Origin: JAGOLU01 sp037138475
Lineage (GTDB): Bacteria > Patescibacteriota > Microgenomatia > UBA1406 > GWC2-37-13
NCBI GenBank assembly: GCA_037138475.1
Contig: JBAXII010000004.1
Coordinates: 1 to 64,000 of the forward strand
Direction of reading: 5' to 3'
DNA: 64,000 bases
The notes below the pieces were generated by a model, which did no database searches, was not told where the DNA came from, and saw nothing but the letters and a program-made list of their open reading frames with translations. Below, piece after piece: positions 15,682 through 23,865 of the stretch (position 1 is the stretch's first letter; the number at the start of each line of letters is the position of its first letter). The translations under genes were made by a program, and so were the position numbers.

Positions 15682-16211
15682 TAAACCCTGATGAGCTTCT
15701 ACTTTGTGTAGATGAAAATAATCAGCCAATAGCACCGGTGAGCCGCGAAGCGGCTCACCGTGATCACATATGGCATCAGACTGTCCACATCCTGGTGATG
15801 GACCCTTCCCACCAGCAAATCCTTTGTCAAGAGAGGTCTCTACTCAAGGACTCAAATCCAGGTATGCTCGAGTGTTTTTTTGGAGGTCATGTGACTGCTG
15901 ACCAATCCATTGAGACCGCAGTAGTTTCAGAGTTGAATGAAGAGCTAGGGATACGTACAACGCTCTTAGGCCTAAAACATATCGGAATATATAAGAGTGC
16001 ACATACATTTGAATACCAATATCGGTATCTTTATAATTCTCCTATTGAGATAGGAGATATTCGCTTCGAGAAGCAGGAGATACAGAGGATCTTTTGGTTT
16101 CCTATCGCTCAGCTCATCGACATTGTTAACCGAAAGGATAGCATGTGGTCATACCCAGGCGGTATTCTTGAGATACTGCAGAAGTTCACCCAATTCGAAG
16201 ATAAGCTATAG
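15678..16211 (+). CDS. Nudix hydrolase, IPP-isomerase-like subgroup
   Basis: A 177-residue protein with a Nudix box GGHVTADQSIETA...ELNEELGI, in which the usual Arg before the first metal Glu is Ser. The N-terminus (DELLLCVDENNQPIAP, AHRDHIWHQTVHI) resembles the isopentenyl-diphosphate isomerase-like Nudix group, members of which often have unknown substrates. It is coupled to lon by a 4-base overlap. A perfect 11-base hairpin lies in its codons 20-28. Confidence 0.8.
   Translation: MINPDELLLCVDENNQPIAPVSREAAHRDHIWHQTVHILVMDPSHQQILCQERSLLKDSNPGMLECFFGGHVTADQSIETAVVSELNEELGIRTTLLGLKHIGIYKSAHTFEYQYRYLYNSPIEIGDIRFEKQEIQRIFWFPIAQLIDIVNRKDSMWSYPGGILEILQKFTQFEDKL
15736..15760. repeat. Perfect 11-base inverted repeat inside the Nudix gene
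   Basis: CGGTGAGCCGC, a GAA loop, then GCGGCTCACCG. It is translated in frame. It may shape the mRNA just after the lon/Nudix junction. Confidence 0.7.
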
Positions 16212-16234
16212 TATCCTTGCCCTGATAGTTTGAG

Positions 16235-16831
16235 TTAGGCTGTCGTGGGAGAGTTAGAAGGTGAGACAGGACCCTGATCAAACTCTACTTGAAGAATCCG
16301 AATACCTTCCTTGATTAATGGGCAAGTGGGAGGAATTGCACATTTGACTCTTTCCAATTCATTACTAATAGCACTAATATCCTTTTCTGAACGAGTAATT
16401 GCGGGACCTTGTAGGCAAATTGCTTTCCTGGATGGATTAACATTTGGATACTGACTAGACACGAATATATTCACTGGCTTTTTATCTACACCTTCTGCCG
16501 GAATCCCTATGTCGACATTAACAGTAGGGTTGCAGAGATGAGGCCCCGTATCAGAAGCTATAGGACTAGACGAAGAAGGATTAGGTTCATCAGGTCTATA
16601 TCGAAAATTACGACTATTATGCTTGCATTTCGAGCAACTGCTAAAAACTGACGCACATATCAGGTCTGCAGCTTTGTTATCAGGTACACCACTATCAATA
16701 GAGGCTGCCGCTTGAAGCGAAAAAATATTCTTCCCATCGAGAGATTTTTTACGAACTTGTAAAGACTGTTCTGTTCTTAGAGCCATTCCACATTTTCTCA
16801 GAGAGAGAGATTTGTCAAGGCAAATAGGCAT
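16235..16831 (-). CDS. Hypothetical protein translationally coupled to femX
   Basis: A 198-residue protein of unknown family. It is Ser/Pro-rich in the middle, with a Cys cluster CSKC plus later Cys residues (LCNP, ICLQ, VKCAIPPTC) that could bind metal or form disulfides, and a helical NELERV segment near the C-terminus. No transmembrane segment is clear. Its ATG shares one base with the femX stop (TAATG), which supports a real gene expressed with femX. Function unknown. Confidence 0.65.
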   Translation of the reverse strand: MPICLDKSLSLRKCGMALRTEQSLQVRKKSLDGKNIFSLQAAASIDSGVPDNKAADLICASVFSSCSKCKHNSRNFRYRPDEPNPSSSSPIASDTGPHLCNPTVNVDIGIPAEGVDKKPVNIFVSSQYPNVNPSRKAICLQGPAITRSEKDISAISNELERVKCAIPPTCPLIKEGIRILQVEFDQGPVSPSNSPTTA

Positions 16832-18153
16832 TAGAGGAGCCTGTTGCGGATTGATTGGACGAGGTTATAGACGTGGTAGAGAGGTATATTGGACGGGAGG
16901 TCGTAGCTGCCTGCATACTGCACAAACTCTGTCCCATAGCCTGACTTAAACCGGGTAAATCCTGCCCACGGATCAGAGTCATCATGATCTGGAGGGAGAC
17001 TGCCCCACATGTCGAGAGTGCGGGCGCCGAGGCTCCGGCCGAGGCGCATGGTCTCCCACATGAGGAGATTTGCAGCCATCAGGTTCCGATGCTTTTCACT
17101 GGAGCCGCCATACGTGTAGTAGATCGTGTCTTTGAAGTGCCAGACCTGGAAGGCTGCCAGGGGCTCGCCTTGGTACGAGGCGATGAGGATGTGAGCCTCG
17201 AGCTTCGAGCTGCCAGCCGCGAGAGATTCGTCTGCAGGAATGACAGGAGAGGAGGAAATATCTAATTTCGAATTTCGAATATCTAAGTCATCCTCGCGGA
17301 CGCGAGGATCCAAAGTGTCAGGATTTGAGATCCCGGCATTCGCCGGGATGACAATCGAATCAAGACTGTCGACTGCCGACCGGTGACTATCTGTTGATTC
17401 TTGCAGCTTGCAGTTTGTGGCTTGTGGCTGATCCTGCTCATGACTCTCAACCTTAAGGTGTTTCCATATATTCCTATGATACGCAGGGAGGTGACCACGA
17501 TAACCTTGACGCTTGGTCGTGTCAAAGTAGAGCTTTTCAAAGATCGCATATCCCTCATCAGTACTCATATCAGCCACCGTCACCCCCTTCTTTGCTGCAA
17601 GTTTGATGTTGTACCTTGTCTTCGGATGCATCGCGGCGAGGAGCTCATCTTCGGACTTTGAAATATCCAGCACTTGATTCCACGACGTGAACAATGGATG
17701 TGAGGACTCTTGCAAACCTTCAATCTGCGCTTTAGATTTTGCATTTTGCAATACATCCGGCTCGAACTTTACAAACAAGATGTGATGTGTGTGGCAGTAC
17801 CCTTTGAGATAGCGGAGAAACTCAGTGGTGGGCCAGGATGATTTTGGGATGTACCCGATGGAGTATCCTGTGTGGGGGATCGGATGGAGGGTCATCTGAA
17901 AGACTGAGTCGACAGTGGACAGTCGGCAGTCGTCAGTCATTGAAACAGAGTCATGAGTCGACAGTTGACAGTCGTCATTCGTCACTGATGGAAGGGATCC
18001 TTCGCTCTGCTCAGGATGACTAGAACAAACAAATCGAACTACTGACTTGCCTTCGGCTTCGCGCACGGCTCCCCATTCCCATGACTGCATGGGATGAGAG
18101 ACGTGGGAGTTCCATGAGATCGTGTCTGTGGTGATGAGTGATATGTGAGACAT
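16831..18153 (-). CDS. FemAB-type aminoacyl/peptidyl transferase with repeat-encoded insertions
   Basis: A FemAB/FemX family protein, which adds amino acids from aminoacyl-tRNA to the lipid II stem peptide, or a GNAT-like relative. Seen: HPMQSWEWGAVREAEGK at the N-terminus, IPKSSWPTTEFLRYL, HPKTRYNIKLAAKKGV, and a C-terminal ILIASYQGEPLAAFQVWHF, YTYGGSSEKHRNLMAANLLMWE, LDMWGS. It has 440 residues against about 320-350. Residues about 45-83 and 236-320 are encoded by 7-base tandem repeats and hairpin repeats, all in frame. The core motifs are intact, so the gene is probably functional. The acceptor amino acid is unknown. Confidence 0.85.
   Translation of the reverse strand: MSHISLITTDTISWNSHVSHPMQSWEWGAVREAEGKSVVRFVCSSHPEQSEGSLPSVTNDDCQLSTHDSVSMTDDCRLSTVDSVFQMTLHPIPHTGYSIGYIPKSSWPTTEFLRYLKGYCHTHHILFVKFEPDVLQNAKSKAQIEGLQESSHPLFTSWNQVLDISKSEDELLAAMHPKTRYNIKLAAKKGVTVADMSTDEGYAIFEKLYFDTTKRQGYRGHLPAYHRNIWKHLKVESHEQDQPQATNCKLQESTDSHRSAVDSLDSIVIPANAGISNPDTLDPRVREDDLDIRNSKLDISSSPVIPADESLAAGSSKLEAHILIASYQGEPLAAFQVWHFKDTIYYTYGGSSEKHRNLMAANLLMWETMRLGRSLGARTLDMWGSLPPDHDDSDPWAGFTRFKSGYGTEFVQYAGSYDLPSNIPLYHVYNLVQSIRNRLL
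17193..17227 (+). repeat. Heptameric tandem repeat in femX (GAGCTTC type)
   Basis: Units GAGCCTC, GAGCTTC, GAGCTGC, CAGCCGC, GAGAGAT. Read on the minus strand as part of the second insertion. Confidence 0.65.
17258..17285 (+). repeat. Heptameric tandem repeat in femX (ATTTCGA type)
   Basis: ATATCTA, ATTTCGA, ATTTCGA, ATATCTA. It abuts the hairpin repeat starting at 17287. Confidence 0.75.
17287..17352 (+). repeat. Family 2 paired hairpin repeat inside femX
   Basis: GTCATCCTCGCG / CGCGAGGATCC, then GATCCCGGC / GCCGGGATGAC. On the coding (minus) strand it gives VIPANAGI and DPRVREDD, peptides that arise when this repeat class is translated. Confidence 0.85.
17364..17447 (+). repeat. Heptameric tandem repeat in femX, two unit types in one register
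   Basis: GACTGTC, GACTGCC, GACCGGT, GACTATC, then TGTTGAT, TCTTGCA, GCTTGCA, GTTTGTG, GCTTGTG and weaker units. The register does not change where the unit sequence switches. Confidence 0.8.
17906..17989 (+). repeat. Heptameric tandem repeat in the femX N-terminal region (CAGTCGT type)
   Basis: Twelve units (84 bases, exactly 28 codons): GAGTCGA, CAGTGGA, CAGTCGG, CAGTCGT, CAGTCAT, TGAAACA, GAGTCAT, GAGTCGA, CAGTTGA, CAGTCGT, CATTCGT, CACTGAT. Confidence 0.85.
17995..18020 (+). repeat. Family 3-like hairpin half inside femX
   Basis: GGATCCTTCGCTCTGCTCAG followed by GATGAC. On the coding strand this gives SSHPEQSEGS, the usual translation of this repeat class. It directly follows the 84-base heptamer tract. 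Confidence 0.75.
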
Positions 18154-18160
18154 ACACGAA

Positions 18161-18209
18161 TTTACAATCTACAATGTCCAATCTGCAAATAATCTAAATT
18201 CTAATATGA
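18161..18209 (+). repeat. Heptameric tandem repeat upstream of femX
   Basis: TTTACAA, TCTACAA, TGTCCAA, TCTGCAA, ATAATCT, AAATTCT, AATATGA. It occupies the promoter region of femX. Confidence 0.7.
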
Positions 18210-18223
18210 GTCCAAATGCCTTG

Positions 18224-18250
18224 GGATTGCCACGCTTCGCTCGCAATGAC
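18224..18250 (-). repeat. REP-like hairpin repeat, family 1
   Basis: GGATTGCCACGCTTCGCTCG followed by CAATGAC, the same family as the copies around the GIY-YIG gene. Confidence 0.8.
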
Positions 18251-18284
18251 AACACAAAGCAATACCTGTCTTACTCATGATGAT

Positions 18285-19448
18285 TCACTTCAGCAATAGC
18301 TCCAGTGTATCCTCGGCACAGGTCTCCCATGAGAACTTTTGTGCTTGGGCCAGTCCGCGCTCGACCATGCTGTATGTCAGTTTGAAATCCTTTTCCACGA
18401 GTCGCAACTTGTCCAGGAGCTCTTGGACACTGTCGGGCTTGAAGTAGAGCGGAGCACTTCCTCCGACCTCAGGGAGCGAGGAGCTGTTGCTACTGAGGAC
18501 GGGACAGGATGCTGCAAATGCCTCTAGGAGGGGGATGCCAAAGCCTTCATACAGGGATGGAAGTACAAAGCACAACGCATGCGAATACAGCTTGTTGCGA
18601 TCTACCTCGCTGACATACCCCATAAAATGCACCACATGCTCGATTTGAAGTTTTTTGGCAGTTGCAAATATCTCCTCGTACATCCACCCCTTTTTTCCAG
18701 CGATCACCAGATGTTGTTGTGGCTGCTCTTTGTGAAAGAGTGCAAACGCATACAGTAAGGTTTTTATATTCTTTCGCGGTTGCAGGGTGCCTACATAGAG
18801 CACATACTCGCGTGTGACGAGGGGGTATTTTTTGCCATCGATCATAAAGTGCTTCGAGGGTATCTCGGGAGTGGTGATCTTGTGGAATCTATACCCATTG
18901 AGTATCGTATGTACAGACTTTGAATCTACTTTGTAGTGCTTGAGCACGTCTTGGCGCGTATTTTCAGATACCGCTATGATATCTGAAGCGTGATACACCG
19001 CTTGAGAGGTCCACTCGGTCAGTTTGTACAGATCTTTTTTGAGGAATTCATTTGGAAAAAAGAGAAATGCGAGATCATGTACGGCGACGACGAGCTTGCA
19101 TCCGGGTGGCAGCCAGGGGGGAGCATAATGTGCGGGTGCAAAGAAGGCATGAAAGGATATCGAAGGGAGAAATAGGAGCTTACGTATGCGCTGCTTCGCA
19201 TAGTCATACATCAGTCGGATCGGAAGGAATATGCGATTCCATCCCCTCGGACCCCATACGATCTTGTAGCGGAAGTAGCTGCTCTCGCGGGGCATGTGAA
19301 ACAGCGGCGTACTGCGGAGATAGACGCAAAATCTCAAATCTCTACTCGAGTGTTTCTTAAACTCATGCAGGAGATTGTGTGTATAGACAGATACTCCCAC
19401 TTGCATGGAGACATTTGCTTCGTTGCCGTCAATACATATCAGTTTCAT
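18285..19448 (-). CDS. Glycosyltransferase family 4 protein
   Basis: A GT-B, retaining glycosyltransferase of 387 residues acting at the cytoplasmic face. Seen: YVGTLQPRKNIKTLLYAF (start of the nucleotide-binding domain), VIAGKKGWMYEEIF, HFMGYVSEVDRNKLYSHA, and the EX7E region PSLYEGFGIPLLEAFAASCP. The N-terminal domain has the VGVSVYTHNLL acceptor-side motif. It is the last gene of the minus-strand polysaccharide group, separated from the others by about 600 bases of repeats. Sugar specificity is unknown. Confidence 0.88.
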   Translation of the reverse strand: MKLICIDGNEANVSMQVGVSVYTHNLLHEFKKHSSRDLRFCVYLRSTPLFHMPRESSYFRYKIVWGPRGWNRIFLPIRLMYDYAKQRIRKLLFLPSISFHAFFAPAHYAPPWLPPGCKLVVAVHDLAFLFFPNEFLKKDLYKLTEWTSQAVYHASDIIAVSENTRQDVLKHYKVDSKSVHTILNGYRFHKITTPEIPSKHFMIDGKKYPLVTREYVLYVGTLQPRKNIKTLLYAFALFHKEQPQQHLVIAGKKGWMYEEIFATAKKLQIEHVVHFMGYVSEVDRNKLYSHALCFVLPSLYEGFGIPLLEAFAASCPVLSSNSSSLPEVGGSAPLYFKPDSVQELLDKLRLVEKDFKLTYSMVERGLAQAQKFSWETCAEDTLELLLK

Positions 19449-19509
19449 AGGAGCTATAGGTCGACCTTGATAGTACTGGAATTATACCCCAACTGCAAGG
19501 AGACGCATA

Positions 19510-19544
19510 ATTCAAAAATTAAAATGTAAAAGGAAAAATGAATG
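19510..19544 (+). repeat. Heptameric tandem repeat (ATTCAAA type)
   Basis: ATTCAAA, AATTAAA, ATGTAAA, AGGAAAA, ATGAATG. The first and third units match those translated in the oxidoreductase linker at 9275-9302. Confidence 0.7.
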
Positions 19545-19606
19545 GGTGTCATACGTGTAATCCGGAATTCCCTAAACTCCTGCAAGGCCCATATCCTACC
19601 CTATCT

Positions 19607-19731
19607 GTCATCCCGGGCTTGACCCGAGATCCATGTGTGACATATCTCTACACCCCCATCCCGTCCCGCCATGGCGGGACGGGATCACCCCCTCGTCCCG
19701 CAAAGCGGGATGAATTCGTGAACGAGGGGGA
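19607..19731 (+). repeat. Cluster of family 2 hairpin repeats
   Basis: GTCATCCCGGGCTTGACCCG, then a perfect hairpin CCCGTCCCGCC / GGCGGGACGGG, then CCCCCTCGT and ACGAGGGGG arms around a CCCGC / GCGGG core. Confidence 0.75.
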
Positions 19732-19788
19732 GTTGGGTACGAACCGAATTAAGGGAATTCCGTATAATCCGTTGTCGATTCATATTTG

Positions 19789-19862
19789 GTCATTCTGAAC
19801 GGAGTGAAGAATCTCATGTATCAGGGATCTTTCGACTCCGCTTGCGCTTCGCTCAAGATGAC
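19789..19862 (+). repeat. Hairpin repeat, family 3
   Basis: GTCATTCTGA ... GAAGAATCTCATGTATCAGG, GATCTTTCGACTCCGCT, CGCTCAAGATGAC. Nearly the same as 5663-5746. Confidence 0.85.
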
Positions 19863-19883
19863 TTACTTCAGGAGCACCCGTTC

Positions 19884-19912
19884 TGTCACCGATAGTATTG
19901 ACTAGTACAATT
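19884..19912 (+). repeat. Repeat family 4
   Basis: TGTCACCGATAGTATTGACT then AGTACAATT. Inverse copies are at 54604-54632 and 54940-54967. Confidence 0.8.
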
Positions 19913-20057
19913 GTGCCTGCCCCTGCCCGCAATGACGCATGTGCGCAAGGGGAGTTAGGCCACATCTCAAAATAATTATGAACACAACATATATGTGAGA
20001 TGTGACACAAAGGGCCGTAAACCAAAATAGGTGGATAGATTATTTTGGTACGAGCCC

Positions 20058-21179
20058 TTAGACAGTCGAGCACGCACTTAGCAGCTTGGCAACATAGTCG
20101 TTCCAGGAGTATTGTGAGGCACGGGCACGTCCACGCTTTGAGAGCTCCGTGCGAGCTTCGGGATGAGATGCGAGTTTGATCATGGCATCTGAGATGGAGG
20201 ACACCTCATTGGGATTCACCCCGATACCTGCACCATCTGCTATCAACTCTGCAAGTGAGGAAACATCACTCGCGATGACAGGACACCCACTCTTCATGGC
20301 CTCGACCACAGGGTATCCAAATCCCTCATAGAGCGAGGGCATACCCAGAGCGGTTGTATCTGCATAGAGTCTCGACAGTACCTCATCTGATACATGTCCA
20401 AGCAACAGTACGTTTGGATTTGATGAGTGAGGCTGATCTCCCCAGCCATTTGGTCCCACAATTGCCAGCTTGTACGCTGAGTAGCGAGCATCAGACTCAA
20501 CAAATTGTTCAAATGCTGATATAAGATTTGTATAGTTTTTGCGTGGCTCAAGCTTTCCTACCGCGAGAAAGTACCTGTTTGCTTCAAGGGGAGGGGGAAG
20601 TGTAGACGCGGCAGGTGGGAGATCACCCACGCCAGGATACCAGGTTTCCAGCGTTCCCGAAAACGAGGGGAACTTTTGCTCAAAATCATGCTGAGTTGAT
20701 TTGCTATCGCTGATGATCAGATCGCATTCTACGGCGACTCGCTCGAGTCGGTGTGTCTGAGTATTGAGTATGAGTGGATCTACGGTGTCAGGATAGAGTG
20801 CATAGACCATATCATGCAGGATGGTAACTCTTTTGTGCGCAATTTGTGGAGGTGGCTGCGTCCAGTCTGAGCTGATCCATACATCAAATTGTCCTGGTAG
20901 AGGAGTCCCGATTGATTGCATCCCTCTTTCATTCCACAGCCATGCCAGCGCGCGCGGGGGGAGATACCAGCGGACAGAGGTGTGTCCTGAGTGTGTGATC
21001 TGTGCGACGATCTCTGGATCCAGTCTCCGGTTGAGACCTGAAAAGAAGAACGTATATCGATGATCTGTTTTACTTTCTAATATTGCATCGATGAGGCCAC
21101 GGGTGAAACGTGCGACACCGGTCCCGGTATATGCAACCTGAGATATATCAATACCTATATGGAGTGGCAGAGATGACAT
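20058..21179 (-). CDS. Glycosyltransferase family 4 protein
   Basis: A GT-B glycosyltransferase of 373 residues. Seen: the N-terminal acceptor loop YTGTGVARFTRGLI, HDMVYALYPDTV, AVGKLEPRKNYTNLI (domain 2 start), VGPNGWGDQPH, LLGHVSDEVLSRLYADT and PSLYEGFGYPVVEAMKSGCP. It is similar in layout to the 18285 gene and may be a distant paralogue. It follows the 21185 glycosyltransferase by five bases, so they are in one operon. Sugar specificity is unknown. Confidence 0.88.
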   Translation of the reverse strand: MSSLPLHIGIDISQVAYTGTGVARFTRGLIDAILESKTDHRYTFFFSGLNRRLDPEIVAQITHSGHTSVRWYLPPRALAWLWNERGMQSIGTPLPGQFDVWISSDWTQPPPQIAHKRVTILHDMVYALYPDTVDPLILNTQTHRLERVAVECDLIISDSKSTQHDFEQKFPSFSGTLETWYPGVGDLPPAASTLPPPLEANRYFLAVGKLEPRKNYTNLISAFEQFVESDARYSAYKLAIVGPNGWGDQPHSSNPNVLLLGHVSDEVLSRLYADTTALGMPSLYEGFGYPVVEAMKSGCPVIASDVSSLAELIADGAGIGVNPNEVSSISDAMIKLASHPEARTELSKRGRARASQYSWNDYVAKLLSACSTV

Positions 21180-21184
21180 ATATA

Positions 21185-22402
21185 TTAGCTTGCTCGTGCA
21201 GTTAACTGATGATATGTTTTGACCAGATCTTTGGTGATTGACTCCCAGCTGTACTTTTCCCTCGCGAGCTTGAATGCATTGGTCGTCAGATTTGTATGTA
21301 GACTGGTGTCACGAGCGAGTCGCTTGATCTGTCTCACAAAGTCTGCTGCTGTTTCTGCACGGAGATATGAAACCCCATCGATCAACGACAGTCCCTCAGC
21401 ACCTGTTGCTGTGGTGATGATGGGAGTACGTGATGCCATCGCAGCAAGGATCTTGAGCCTGGTGCCTCCGGGGCCGTGAATCGGCGCCACAAACATATGT
21501 GATTGTGAATAGAGTTTCTTCACCACCTCAGTATCCGCATGCATCAGATCAACGACAGAAATACTATCAGACATCAGAGCCTTATATCGAGTAGGGATAT
21601 TTTGTCCCGCAATGATGAGCTTCGCATGGGGTAGCTGACGAATTAGTTCAGGATAAATAGCTTCCAGGAGCACATCTGAAGCTTCGATATTTTGAAGCCA
21701 GGAATAGTTGCCCAAAAATAACAAATGCGGAGCTGTGGCGATGGTATTATCCTCATGTCTCCGAGTCGCCATCTCAAACATGTCGTCCCCGGCGCCATTG
21801 GGGATAACTACGGGTATGACCTCAGGTGCAAGGAATGAAATGGCGATCGCATCCGACTCAGATACTGCCGCCACCAGAGATGCTTTTTTCCAGTAGAATC
21901 GCTCCCAATACTTGAGTTTGTAGGTGTCGATTCTGAGGGGGTGGTGGATAAACCATGGTCGTGATTCCGTATAGTGTTTGTATACACGATATTCGATGGT
22001 CTGCTCGACGAGCAAGATGGGTATTTTAGTCTCTGGTATATGAGGCATGACATAAAATGTTTCCGCATGGATGACATCAAAGGTATGCGAGGCGAGGAGC
22101 TCCTTGACCGTTTTAGCTGCCTCTGGTGAGTAGTTTCTCACGATGAGAAACGGCAGTTTCCCAAAAATAGCCTTGAGTATTGTTTTGACCTGCCATGGCT
22201 TTTCGGGCCTGCGACAGAGATAGACTTTTTTACAATAGTTTCGAAGTTGATCTGCATGCTGCTTTTCCTCGTCGCGCTTGTATAAACACACGAGATGCAC
22301 TTCATGGGACTTACTGAGATGTTTGAGCAGGTTGTAGGTGCGAATCTGCCCACCCGATGCAGGCGGATACGGGAGGTATGGGGTGAGCATCAAGATTCTC
22401 AT
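21185..22402 (-). CDS. Glycosyltransferase, GT-B fold (GT4-like)
   Basis: 405 residues. Seen: MLTPYLPYPPASGGQIRTYN at the N-terminus, the typical GGxxR nucleotide/acceptor loop; FLGNYSWLQNIEASDVLLEAI; IIAGQNIPTRYK; VAPIHGPGGTRLKILAAMA with the Arg/Lys and Glu of the donor site; and a C-terminal ARDTSLHTNLTTNAFKLARE. This pattern is common in exopolysaccharide GT4 enzymes. It overlaps the membrane transferase upstream by 4 bases, so it is co-translated. Confidence 0.85.
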   Translation of the reverse strand: MRILMLTPYLPYPPASGGQIRTYNLLKHLSKSHEVHLVCLYKRDEEKQHADQLRNYCKKVYLCRRPEKPWQVKTILKAIFGKLPFLIVRNYSPEAAKTVKELLASHTFDVIHAETFYVMPHIPETKIPILLVEQTIEYRVYKHYTESRPWFIHHPLRIDTYKLKYWERFYWKKASLVAAVSESDAIAISFLAPEVIPVVIPNGAGDDMFEMATRRHEDNTIATAPHLLFLGNYSWLQNIEASDVLLEAIYPELIRQLPHAKLIIAGQNIPTRYKALMSDSISVVDLMHADTEVVKKLYSQSHMFVAPIHGPGGTRLKILAAMASRTPIITTATGAEGLSLIDGVSYLRAETAADFVRQIKRLARDTSLHTNLTTNAFKLAREKYSWESITKDLVKTYHQLTARAS

Positions 22403-23838
22403 AGTTTCAAGAGTATGAATCGATCGTCATTGATAAGCATCGTAGATGTTGGAATATCCTTATGCAAGTTGCGTGCCGTCTCGTGATTGTACGTAAATAC
22501 ATATGTATATCCATCATCCTTCATTTGCTGTGCTCCGCCATATATCGTGGGGGAGCCTTTTCTGTCCAGTGCATATAGCACCGTGGTGTCTCCTCCCGTA
22601 TCAGTGACGATGAGATCATCAGGTTTTACGAAGTTCGCCACTGCTTTTGCAAATTTGGGTATATCACTCAGTGAGTAGTAGTAGTGATGAACTCTGTCCC
22701 ACGAGTACGACCACCCAAGTCCCAATAGGGTAAAACAAGCTACAAGCATCAAATATTTCCTTGTACTGCCATGTACACGGTTGTAGAGGTATGATGCCCC
22801 GAGACCCGCATACAGTGCTATCGTAGGAAGCGTCAGGATTTGATAATATTCGTGCTGTACATTTCCTCCCTGAAACGTGCCCACATACAAAACGGTGGAT
22901 AGGAGTAGCGATGCGGGGAGGAGCGTGGGAGTTTTCTTTAGCAGTCCCGCCAGGAGCAGTGGGAGGCCAAAAGTTCCCATGATCAAAAGCGTGACTCGTT
23001 CATACAATATCCATCTAAAAAATGCAGGTCGCATAAATATCGGCTTCAAGCCACCCTCCACATTTACATATCCGATAAGCCACTCTGAGGAAGGGATGCC
23101 CTCTGGAAAGTTTTGGATATGCATCCTCCATGCAACGAGTGGGAGACAGGCAACGATAGCTATGATGCCGACCTTCGCCAATCTCATGAATGGCTTTTGA
23201 TGATTGAAGGACCTCGCGAGTCCATACGCCCAGGCAACACCATAAAATATGGTAGTGGGCTTGATGAGTATAGATAGTGCAAAAAGTACCGCGCTTGTCA
23301 CGAGAGACACTCGTGACACGTTCTTTTTATGTACCAGATAGAGAGCCACCATCATAGTCGCGAGAGCGGGCACCTCGGGGAGTATAACTCGGGTATAGAA
23401 TACAAAAAAAGGGAATGTAGCAAAGACGAGTCCGGAAATAAGTCCAGCCACCTCGCCTCCCGACTCAGCTGCAAAATGATACGTACAATAGAGTATGACA
23501 CATGCGCAGAAGATGCTTATAAGCCGTCCCCATGCCACAAAGGAAAGGCTTGGCATGAGCTGCTGAGACAATCCAATCCATGCGTTATACAATGGAAACT
23601 CCACCATGCGATAGCCAAGTGGATTTGGTATACCAGACTGAGCTGACGAGAGATCGTCATATCGTGGCTTCAGTAGATCAAATCCATACCGAGTGAAGTT
23701 CCGTGCGACCGCAGCTGTATCTGCCTGTCTCCAGCTATGGTACTCGATGAGGGGAGTATCGATCTTATAGAGTCGAAACACGATGCACAGCGTCAGGAGC
23801 ATAGCAAACACGATTCGATATCGGACTACAGATGTCAT
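22399..23838 (-). CDS. GT39-like polyprenyl-linked glycosyltransferase, membrane protein
   Basis: 479 residues with about 10-12 transmembrane segments from residue 8 onward. Seen: YHSWRQADTAAVARNF in the first extracytoplasmic loop, the ArnT/PMT-type motif with the catalytic Asp, and FPFFVFYTRVILPEVPALA. It would use an undecaprenyl-phosphate-linked sugar to modify a glycan or protein outside the membrane. The C-terminal soluble part (about 400-479) is short. It overlaps the next gene by ATGA. Confidence 0.8.
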   Translation of the reverse strand: MTSVVRYRIVFAMLLTLCIVFRLYKIDTPLIEYHSWRQADTAAVARNFTRYGFDLLKPRYDDLSSAQSGIPNPLGYRMVEFPLYNAWIGLSQQLMPSLSFVAWGRLISIFCACVILYCTYHFAAESGGEVAGLISGLVFATFPFFVFYTRVILPEVPALATMMVALYLVHKKNVSRVSLVTSAVLFALSILIKPTTIFYGVAWAYGLARSFNHQKPFMRLAKVGIIAIVACLPLVAWRMHIQNFPEGIPSSEWLIGYVNVEGGLKPIFMRPAFFRWILYERVTLLIMGTFGLPLLLAGLLKKTPTLLPASLLLSTVLYVGTFQGGNVQHEYYQILTLPTIALYAGLGASYLYNRVHGSTRKYLMLVACFTLLGLGWSYSWDRVHHYYYSLSDIPKFAKAVANFVKPDDLIVTDTGGDTTVLYALDRKGSPTIYGGAQQMKDDGYTYVFTYNHETARNLHKDIPTSTMLINDDRFILLKL

Positions 23839-23865
23839 AGAGTGAGTATACCTAAAAATATCAGA

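Larger units (their letters stand above)
19449..20057. other. Repeat-filled intergenic region between two glycosyltransferase genes
   Basis: No gene is seen. It holds a heptamer tract (19510-19544), a family 2 cluster (19607-19731) with a strong CCCGTCCCGCC / GGCGGGACGGG hairpin, a family 3 copy (19789-19862), a family 4 copy (19884-19912) and a CCCCTGCCCGCAATG segment also found at about 54697-54711. Confidence 0.8.

Noticed and set aside
16831..18153. femX as a pseudogene because of repeat insertions
   Set aside because: The frame is open throughout and the core motifs on both sides of the insertions are intact, so an active gene is the simpler reading.
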